Assembly: GCF_002377905.1 (NCBI RefSeq)
Contig: NZ_DFQS01000022.1
Coordinates: forward strand, 1 to 24,457
DNA from: Psychrobacter sp. UBA3483
Lineage (GTDB): Bacteria; Pseudomonadota; Gammaproteobacteria; Pseudomonadales; Moraxellaceae
Reading direction: 5' to 3'
Length of the DNA stretch: 24,457 nt
Under the pieces are notes generated by a model. That model ran no database searches. It was not told the DNA's origin and saw only the letters and a list, made by a program, of their open reading frames with translations. Positions 15,042 to 21,449 of the stretch are shown here, piece after piece. The translations under genes were made by a program, and so were the position numbers. Position 1 is the stretch's first letter. Every line of letters starts with the position of its first letter.

Positions 15042-16350
15042 CGTTTACTTTGTCGATTTGAGCATGGGCGACTGGGATGGTAAATAACAGCTGCTTGCGA
15101 CTTGTCGCGCCCAGTTGGCTCTGCGTGCTGAGTAGATAATCTTGCGGCCCTGCAATAAATTCGCCAATAAGTGCCTCACTACCATAAATACTGACTTTCA
15201 CATAGGGAAGGAGTTGTGCTTGGGTGCTTTGATTGTTTAAGGTGATGCTGATATCACTAAAGGTGTCGGCAGTCTTAATGCGGCTAGGCCGATGAGTGAT
15301 ATCGCTTGTGCTCAAAGCCGCCAGATTGGCGCTAGGAAGGCTACAAGCGGCGATAGCACATACTTTTTGTAAACGCTCGGCATGGGCAGGATTTTTAACC
15401 AAGTTATCTAAATTAAAAATGACATACTGCGCAAAAAGTAGCAGCGCTAACACCAAACAACCAAGTGTCCACAGTAATGAAGCAAGCGAGCGCTTAGTAG
15501 GCGTTGGTGAAAACTTAGCTTGTGCTTGCTGTCTTTTAAGGCGTGCGGCCTGCGAGTTGTCTTCGTCTTTAATAGAAACGCCCATACTTGCCAGCAGCGC
15601 TGATAAATCTGTGTCTTTTCTTGGACTATGACCGTCTTCGTTTTCATTTTGTTCTTTGAGCAGTTTTTCAAGCCAAGATTCATCGCTATTATCATCGACA
15701 CTGGCGTGGATGTCATTAGCTGCTGCTGAGCTCAGAGCCACTTGAGCGGCTGATGCTGGCTCTTTTATAAGAGCGTTTGCTAAAGAGGGTTTTTCTATGG
15801 AACTAACAGAGGAGTAGGCGCTTTTATCTAACTTTGTTGCTGTGCTTTTCGGCAGCTTATCATGACTGTTTGTGGTTGAGGTAGGGGTGCTATCCGCTGC
15901 TTGCGTTAGCCAAGCGTCCATACTATCTAGCGAGCCGTATTCTAAATCTTCTTCTTCAAAACCTGCAATCTCCATATCATCATGAATCAACTCATCATCT
16001 ATCAAACCTTCTTCAACCATATCATCATGGATAAGAATATCTGCATCTTCTGGTTCAGATGTGACGTTTGGTTTGGTTGTGGCTTTTGCTTTTGATTCTG
16101 ATTCTGGCGTAACGGTAGACGTTTGCTTAATAGAAGCATTGGCCGTAGTGGATGCATCAGATTGAGGTTCACGCCCCATAGCGTCAGCAGTAGGCTCTGT
16201 ATCAGCCGTGACAATAAGGTTGTTATTGACCAAAAAACTGTGCTGACAATGTTGACAGCAAACATTGGCTGTTTTTTGGTTCAACTGTGTTTTTTTGATA
16301 TTAAAAATAGCATGACAATGAGGGCACTGGGTTTTGATTGGCGTAGTCAT
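15025..16350 (-). CDS. Zinc-ribbon, DUF3426 single-pass membrane protein
   Basis: Function unknown. The N-terminus is an MJ0042-type zinc ribbon: C9 and C12 in QCPHCHAIF, and C31/C32 and C35 in VCCQHCQHSF. A long, disordered, acidic and Ser/Thr/Ala-rich stretch follows (about 45-285), containing two copies of LIHDDM-like sequence (IHDDMVEEGLIDDE, then LIHDDMEIAGFEEED). One membrane segment is at about 290-313 (SLLWTLGCLVLALLLFAQYV). A C-terminal DUF3426-type domain (about 320-441, DISITLNNQSTQAQLLPYVK) should face the periplasm, with the zinc ribbon in the cytoplasm. In Pseudomonas a gene of this type sits between prmA and dusB-fis, which fits the neighbours here. The start at ATG 16350 lacks a strong ribosome binding site. 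Confidence 0.8.
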   Translation of the reverse strand: MTTPIKTQCPHCHAIFNIKKTQLNQKTANVCCQHCQHSFLVNNNLIVTADTEPTADAMGREPQSDASTTANASIKQTSTVTPESESKAKATTKPNVTSEPEDADILIHDDMVEEGLIDDELIHDDMEIAGFEEEDLEYGSLDSMDAWLTQAADSTPTSTTNSHDKLPKSTATKLDKSAYSSVSSIEKPSLANALIKEPASAAQVALSSAAANDIHASVDDNSDESWLEKLLKEQNENEDGHSPRKDTDLSALLASMGVSIKDEDNSQAARLKRQQAQAKFSPTPTKRSLASLLWTLGCLVLALLLFAQYVIFNLDNLVKNPAHAERLQKVCAIAACSLPSANLAALSTSDITHRPSRIKTADTFSDISITLNNQSTQAQLLPYVKVSIYGSEALIGEFIAGPQDYLLSTQSQLGATSRKQLLFTIPVAHAQIDKVNAKPIY

Positions 16351-16544
16351 AAGGTCGAATCCAAAGAGGTATCAGTATTAATACCGCATGTTAATACCAT
16401 ATAGGCACTTACCAACCGCTGCCAGTTTCTCTTATGTCTTTTTTATCTATTAATCATCATAATTTTTAGGCAACGATAGAGTAGCGTCAAATACACAACA
16501 TTATTTAACTGCTCCTCTATCGTAACAGATGTAATTAAATGTTG

Positions 16545-17471
16545 CTAGCCTGTAAATGTACCAGATAAACGCTGCCAATGTTGATCTTCTTGCGCGGTAA
16601 AAGCATGCTTAGGATCGAGCGTAAAGTAAGGCTGATATGCTTCGCTGACTTGCTCAGTTTGCGATTCAATCAAACCTGCTAATACGATACGGCTTTTGGG
16701 TGCCATCAGGGTCGCAAAATAAGGCGCTAAACCAATAAGTGGCTTGGCTAAAATATTGGCAACCATGATCTCCACAGGTTTCATATCGTTTTGTTGCCAG
16801 TAGTTATTAAAGTCCTCTGGCAGAAATGCTTGTAGGCAGTCATCAACGTGATTGCGCGCCGCATTTTGATTGGTAGCAAGCACCGCTTGTGGGTCAATAT
16901 CTACGGCATAAACTTGACGTGCGCCCAATAACAGCGCCGCAATCCCTAAAATACCTGAGCCACAGCCATAATCGATCACAACTTTATCGGTCAGGTCTTG
17001 CTCGGTCAGCCAATCAAGACAGAGACGAGTAGTGGCATGGTAGCCAGTACCAAAAGCCAAACCTGGATCCATAATGATATTGGTAGCATCAGGGTTCGGC
17101 GGTGTCAGCCAATTAGGCACAATCCATAAGTTATTGGCGCACTCGATTGGCTTATAATTGGACATCCATTCGCGCTCCCAATCCTTGTCATCGACAGCGC
17201 TGACCCACGTTCGGCTGGCTTGTACTTGCGCACCAATTTCATGGCTTAACTCCTCAAGTAATTGACGATTGCCAGCGTCTGTATTGGCGTCAAACAATCC
17301 TGTTAGTATGACTTCATCCCATAAGGGCGATTCGCCAGGTAGGGGTTCAAATAAAGGCTGATCACCCGCGTCATCTAAAGCAATTGATAGCGCGCCAGCT
17401 TCTAATAACAGTGCCTCAGCGAGATCGACATTATCTTTTTCACATTGTAAATGCAGTTGTTGCCATGCCAT
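16545..17471 (-). CDS. prmA: Ribosomal protein L11 methyltransferase PrmA
   Basis: PrmA adds methyl groups from S-adenosylmethionine to ribosomal protein L11. The N-terminal L11-recognition domain starts MAWQQLHLQCEKDNVDLAEALLLEAGA. The methyltransferase domain shows GLAFGTGYHATTRLCLDWL (about 137-155), motif I VIDYGCGSGILGIAALLLGA (165-184), the acidic loop VDIDPQAV (190-197) and VANILAKPL. It has 308 residues against 293 in E. coli; the surplus is mostly an insertion in the N-terminal part (DDAGDQPLFEPLPGESPLW). AAGG lies about 9 nt before ATG 17471. It follows a terminator that separates it from lpoP and is upstream of the DUF3426 gene, fis and purH. Confidence 0.96.
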   Translation of the reverse strand: MAWQQLHLQCEKDNVDLAEALLLEAGALSIALDDAGDQPLFEPLPGESPLWDEVILTGLFDANTDAGNRQLLEELSHEIGAQVQASRTWVSAVDDKDWEREWMSNYKPIECANNLWIVPNWLTPPNPDATNIIMDPGLAFGTGYHATTRLCLDWLTEQDLTDKVVIDYGCGSGILGIAALLLGARQVYAVDIDPQAVLATNQNAARNHVDDCLQAFLPEDFNNYWQQNDMKPVEIMVANILAKPLIGLAPYFATLMAPKSRIVLAGLIESQTEQVSEAYQPYFTLDPKHAFTAQEDQHWQRLSGTFTG

Positions 17472-17521
17472 AAAGGTAACCTTAGTTTAAAGTAAAAGAA
17501 AATAGTTAGTAAACAAGATAG

Positions 17522-17575
17522 AAAAATTAACGACTAAATCTATAAGCCTATTTTAGCGCTTATAGATTCAGTCGT
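17522..17575 (-). terminator. Terminator after lpoP
   Basis: A long stem pairs 17530-17547 with 17558-17575: 18 bp with one mismatch, arms including AATCTATAAGC/GCTTATAGATT, around a 10-nt loop. On the minus strand TAATTTTTC follows. It begins about 27 nt after the lpoP stop and separates mrcB-lpoP from prmA. Confidence 0.75.
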
Positions 17576-17601
17576 CATAGTAAATACGAGGGCGTGTGCT
17601 A

Positions 17602-18468
17602 TTAGCGCAGGGCCTGTTTGGCCTCATTTATCACGCGGCCGTTACCTTGCGCTTGTCCTGATTGCAAGATAATTTGCCACAGAGCACGTCGGCGAGTGCT
17701 GTCTTGAGCGACAGTCAAACCTCGGCGCGCCATCGCTTCAGCCTTACGCGGTTGGTTCTTTTTAAGGGCGACTTGCGCCAAATAAAAATAGACGGCTGAT
17801 GATTTGGGCGCGAGGCGCTGCGCGCGCGTGAAGCTGCTCTCAGCGCCATTGAGATTGCCTGACTTTAATTGCTCTGTACCTGTTTGCATGAGGTTTCTAA
17901 AGGCTGGCAAGTTGCTGTTATTGGCTGTGCTTTGCTGACTGCGCTGCTGTGAATTTTGCCGCGCCCGCTCTAATAGCTCATTATGCGAAGGAATCGATGG
18001 TTCAGATAGGAGGTAATCTTCACGAGAAGGTGTAAGGATGATGGTATCTTGGTTATCAGGCTGCGTGATGATTGGACTTTGCGTAGGCAGTGTATGAACC
18101 GGCGTATAAACCTGTTCTGCTTCGGTCGGCGGGATAGCTGGCGCAGGTTGTTTGGGCGCTGGATAAGGCTCGGTAGAGTACTTATCATCATCACTTTTAA
18201 TAATGGGTGCTTGGGTTGCCGTTACTGATGGTTTTGCAGCTGGCTGCTGATTTTGAGCTACTGACGTTTGCGCAGGAGTGGGTTTGATGATTGTCGGCGC
18301 TGTTTGGCATGCACTTAAGCTCATTGCGCCGATAGCGGCGCTAAGCGTTAGGATAGTATTCACTAGCTTAGTTCGCAGGTTAAACGGCTCAACTTTAAAT
18401 CGAGCAATTTTAAATGGAGCAGTACTAGCCTGCTTAGTGGTGCTAGTTTGCTGTATCAATAAAGCCAT
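17602..18468 (-). CDS. lpoP: TPR lipoprotein, likely PBP1b activator LpoP
   Basis: This is a probable outer-membrane lipoprotein that activates the neighbouring synthase PBP1b from the periplasm. A hydrophobic signal segment ends in the lipobox LSAC (acylated Cys at about 54), followed by a long Pro/Thr/Gln-rich linker (about 55-175). A C-terminal tetratricopeptide-like region follows (about 190-285, LMQTGTEQLKSGNLNGAESSFTRAQRLAP and VYFYLAQVALKKNQPRKAEAMARRGL; shown in pieces). LpoP of Pseudomonas and Acinetobacter is a TPR lipoprotein gene beside the PBP1b gene, and the same pairing is seen here. ATG 18468 has AAGGG 7 nt upstream and is preferred; an ATG at 18507 overlaps the end of mrcB. 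Either start leaves an unusually long stretch before the signal core, so a GTG at about 18363 giving MNTILTLSAAIGAMSLSAC is a further possibility. Confidence 0.75.
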   Translation of the reverse strand: MALLIQQTSTTKQASTAPFKIARFKVEPFNLRTKLVNTILTLSAAIGAMSLSACQTAPTIIKPTPAQTSVAQNQQPAAKPSVTATQAPIIKSDDDKYSTEPYPAPKQPAPAIPPTEAEQVYTPVHTLPTQSPIITQPDNQDTIILTPSREDYLLSEPSIPSHNELLERARQNSQQRSQQSTANNSNLPAFRNLMQTGTEQLKSGNLNGAESSFTRAQRLAPKSSAVYFYLAQVALKKNQPRKAEAMARRGLTVAQDSTRRRALWQIILQSGQAQGNGRVINEAKQALR

Positions 18469-18497
18469 ATTAAAACCCTTTTTAACTCTCAAAAACG

Positions 18498-21014
18498 CTA
18501 GAACCATTCAACGGCGCGATCGTACCAAGTGTCAGCACGATTGCTTGGCCCACCTTCTTGCTCAGCATTACCAGCATTGTCAGCGTCGTCACCTTCGTTA
18601 TCCGTATCGACGGCTTCGCCATTAGGAATATCCAAACCTTCACGGCGACGCTGCTGATTGATAGAGCCTTGCTCATTTTGCCATTGTATCTGCTCACGGG
18701 CACGGTCTTGCTGATATAGGCCAATGGCACAACTGCTAGCTTCTTCAGGTAGATACGCAGACATCACTGGCAGATAGCGCGCATCGGCACAGCGCTCATT
18801 AGACAGCTTGCCTGAGTTGTTCTCAAGCCACAACCACTCAATTCCTTCGGGCTCTGGCAGCGCGACAGGGGTCAGCTTTAGGCGATTCATATATTCGACC
18901 CAGACTGGTAAAGCGCCACTACCACCGCTTAGACCAATCGGTTTGTTGTCATCACGGCCGACCCAAACCACGCTGACATAGTTGCCGCTGTAGCCGGCAA
19001 ACCAAGCATCACGGTAATCGTTGGTCGTACCTGTTTTACCAGCAAGATTTAAGTTGCTGCCAAGCGATTGTATGCGTTTGGCCGTACCGTTTTTGACCAC
19101 GTCTTGCAGGGCATAGTTAATCAAAAAGTTGGTTTCAGGCGGGATACTACGCTGAGTGTTTAATCCCGTACGCTGCAAGATACGACCGCGATCATCAATG
19201 ACGCTACGAATACTGTGGATAGGCGTGCGAAAACCACCGGTAGCAAATACTTGGTAAACCCCAAGCATATCCATTGGGCTAAGATTGACCGAGCCTAATA
19301 AAGCCGAAGGATAAGGCGGGATTTTCTCTTTAACGCCCATGCGCTGTAGCTGCTTGGCAAAGGTATTAACGCCAAACTCCATACCCAAACGTACCGCGCT
19401 GTGATTATACGATTGCGATAAAGCGGTGGTAAATGGCACATAACCATGGTCACGATTGTCGTAGTTTTTAGGATTCCACTCAGTACCGTCACTCAGATTG
19501 ACCGTAATCGGCGAATCATCGACCGAGCTTGCCAAATTATAGCGCCCGCTTTCAAGCGCCGTCATATAGATTATCGGCTTTAATAATGAGCCAACTTGGC
19601 GTTTGGCGTCGACAGCACGGTTAAAACCGGTAAATTCACTGCCACTACCGACCACTGCTACTAGCTCGCCGGTTTCAGGATTGGCACTGACTAATGCGCC
19701 TTGTAAATCTTTGGTTTTGCTACCACGACGACGTAACTCACCAAGTTTTCTCTCGACCGCTTTGTCCGCTGCCAATTGGGCAATAGGATCTAAGGTACTG
19801 ATGATAATCAGACCTTCATTTTTTAGATCATCAGAATAATAGACTTTATTCAATTCACGCTTGACGATATCAAGAAAATCAGGGAACTGGCTTTTGCCTT
19901 CAACGGGTTTGTCCGCCACATCGAGTGGTTTTTCTATCGCTTTTTCGTATTCTTCTTGGCTAATTTTACCGACCGCTAGCATATTGCTCAGTACCGTGTT
20001 ACGGCGCGCTGTCGAGTCTTTTGGATGACGGCGCGGATTATAAACGCTCGGGCCTTTTGCCATACCAACGAGCAGTGCCTGTTGGTCTAAACGCAGCTCT
20101 TTGAGCGGTTTATCAAAATAAAATTGTGAGGCAAGGCCAAAGCCATTGATAGAGCGATTGCCGTTTTGACCCAAGTAAATCTCGTTTAGATAGGTTTGCA
20201 GAATCTCATCTTTACTATAATGCAGCTCAAGTAGCACCGCCATCAATGCTTCATTGGCTTTACGTTTCATCGTCCGATCGGAGTTCAGATAAAAGTTTTT
20301 AATCAGCTGCTGAGTGATGGTCGAGCCGCCTTGTCTAGGACCACCGGTAAAGTTGTTTATTACCGCCCGCGCGATACCACGTATCGAGACGCCTTTATGC
20401 TCATAAAACCCGCGATCTTCTGTAGCAATCAGTGCGTCAATCAGTGGCTGCGGTACTTGATCGAGCGTCACCACCATGCGATCTTCGTTACTATCTGGAT
20501 AAATACCGCCGATGTTTACCGGCTCCAGACGAATGATGCCGGTTTTGGCAGGCTGGGTGCTTTGTACCGACTCAATCTTATTGCCAGCAATGGTCATTTT
20601 GATGACTTGTTCTTTGTCCACATCATTGGCGCTATAGGTAAAACCGCGTGTATGGATAAAGTAGGTATTGCCAGATTTATGGTAGGTACCGGTGCGATCA
20701 TAAGCCTTGTTGCTCTGATAATTGAGCAGCTTAAGCCAAGTTTTCATGGTGTCTGTATCGACATTGGCGCCCTGATACAGCTCCAAAGGCTGCGAGTAAA
20801 CCTTAGCAGGAATGTCCCAGCGCTTGCCCTCAAACTTGTGGGTAATGGTGCGATCAAGTTTGACCAAATATAGCGCCAACAGCACCATGGCCGCGATAAT
20901 GACAATTAATAAAATACCGCTAAACACCACGCCGCGCTGCTGTGAGGGTAGCGTATTGATAGCAGGCTTAGAGGACTGTGGTCGCTTAGAATTAGATTTT
21001 TGCACTGATGACAC
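18498..21014 (-). CDS. mrcB: Bifunctional penicillin-binding protein 1B
   Basis: This class A PBP polymerises and cross-links peptidoglycan. Layout: a short basic cytoplasmic tail, membrane helix about 29-51, a UB2H-like regulatory region (about 65-160), then the glycosyltransferase domain with catalytic E199 in ATEDRGFYEHKG and the QGGSTITQQLIKN block. The transpeptidase domain has the active serine S476 in GSLLKP, SYN at 535-537 and KTGT at 660-663. The C-terminal tail (after about 770) is acidic and low in complexity (DTDNEGDDADNAGNAEQEGG). The only fitting start is GTG 21014 (838 residues, like E. coli PBP1B at 844); an ATG at 21019 is out of frame, and the ribosome binding site is weak. 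The downstream lpoP probably encodes its activator. Confidence 0.95.
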   Translation of the reverse strand: MSSVQKSNSKRPQSSKPAINTLPSQQRGVVFSGILLIVIIAAMVLLALYLVKLDRTITHKFEGKRWDIPAKVYSQPLELYQGANVDTDTMKTWLKLLNYQSNKAYDRTGTYHKSGNTYFIHTRGFTYSANDVDKEQVIKMTIAGNKIESVQSTQPAKTGIIRLEPVNIGGIYPDSNEDRMVVTLDQVPQPLIDALIATEDRGFYEHKGVSIRGIARAVINNFTGGPRQGGSTITQQLIKNFYLNSDRTMKRKANEALMAVLLELHYSKDEILQTYLNEIYLGQNGNRSINGFGLASQFYFDKPLKELRLDQQALLVGMAKGPSVYNPRRHPKDSTARRNTVLSNMLAVGKISQEEYEKAIEKPLDVADKPVEGKSQFPDFLDIVKRELNKVYYSDDLKNEGLIIISTLDPIAQLAADKAVERKLGELRRRGSKTKDLQGALVSANPETGELVAVVGSGSEFTGFNRAVDAKRQVGSLLKPIIYMTALESGRYNLASSVDDSPITVNLSDGTEWNPKNYDNRDHGYVPFTTALSQSYNHSAVRLGMEFGVNTFAKQLQRMGVKEKIPPYPSALLGSVNLSPMDMLGVYQVFATGGFRTPIHSIRSVIDDRGRILQRTGLNTQRSIPPETNFLINYALQDVVKNGTAKRIQSLGSNLNLAGKTGTTNDYRDAWFAGYSGNYVSVVWVGRDDNKPIGLSGGSGALPVWVEYMNRLKLTPVALPEPEGIEWLWLENNSGKLSNERCADARYLPVMSAYLPEEASSCAIGLYQQDRAREQIQWQNEQGSINQQRRREGLDIPNGEAVDTDNEGDDADNAGNAEQEGGPSNRADTWYDRAVEWF

Positions 21015-21040
21015 ACCATTTTGGGATAAAAAACTGCCTC

Positions 21041-21069
21041 ATAATGACGCAAATTGACAAATTTTTCAA
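21041..21069 (-). promoter_or_regulatory. Candidate mrcB promoter
   Basis: On the minus strand TTGAAA (plus 21064-21069) and CATTAT (plus 21041-21046) are 17 bp apart, giving a start near 21034 and a leader of about 20 nt before GTG 21014. The -35 matches 5 of 6 and the -10 matches 4 of 6. Confidence 0.35.
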
Positions 21070-21276
21070 TCTATCATCATCAACGCTAGTATTCATTAAG
21101 CAGGCGTTAAACTTTGATGGGTTGTGTTTTAGCGGTATTAAGATTCTAGGATAAAGGGCTAGGCTGCTTACGGGGTGCGCTTGTAGTATAATGTTTATAT
21201 TAATAGTTGGGTTGATATCAATCGTTTTATCGACCGCTTTTATTAATAGTTTTCAACGATTTTTTTGGTCTCATTT

Positions 21277-21318
21277 ATGCCAATATCATTGTACCAATAA
21301 CGTTGTGCCAATATCTAT
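21277..21318. repeat. Three tandem 14-bp repeats upstream of ccoI
   Basis: Units ATGCCAATATCATT (21277), GTACCAATAACGTT (21291) and GTGCCAATATCTAT (21305) follow head to tail with an exact 14-bp period around an invariant CCAATA. The last unit ends about 130 bp before the ccoI ATG. They could be a regulator's binding array; the protein is unknown. Confidence 0.7.
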
Positions 21319-21449
21319 GTAAAGTAGCTGTGTTAAAGGCAGATAATCCAATCGCTTTTTTACATAGGGATTGACTCTAGTTAATCAGAGCAAGTTTATT
21401 AAAAGCCGGTCGGCCGCAAGTAAACTTGTCGAAAGGAAATAGCGCGATC

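Larger units (their letters stand above)
21020..21449. other. Divergent mrcB-ccoI control region
   Basis: No gene is seen in about 430 bases. Features are a candidate mrcB promoter (21041-21069), a plus-strand TATAAT at 21187-21192 without a good -35, and an 11-bp direct repeat TATTAATAGTT (21198-21208 and 21241-21251). There is also the palindrome TTGATATCAA (21212-21221) and three tandem 14-bp repeats (21277-21318). I find no FNR box (TTGAT-N4-ATCAA), which might have been expected before a cbb3-oxidase gene. Confidence 0.55.

Noticed and set aside
15447..16404. Several open frames on both strands overlapping the DUF3426 gene
   Set aside because: They are shadows of a low-complexity reading frame, with no ribosome binding sites or domain features of their own.
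16473..16523. Inverted repeat ACGATAGAG/CTCTATCGT between prmA and the DUF3426 gene
   Set aside because: The arms are 33 nt apart with no T-run, so it is neither a convincing terminator nor a clear operator.
20331..20873. 180-codon plus-strand frame inside mrcB
   Set aside because: It lies fully antisense to the well-conserved PBP1b coding sequence and shows no recognisable domain.
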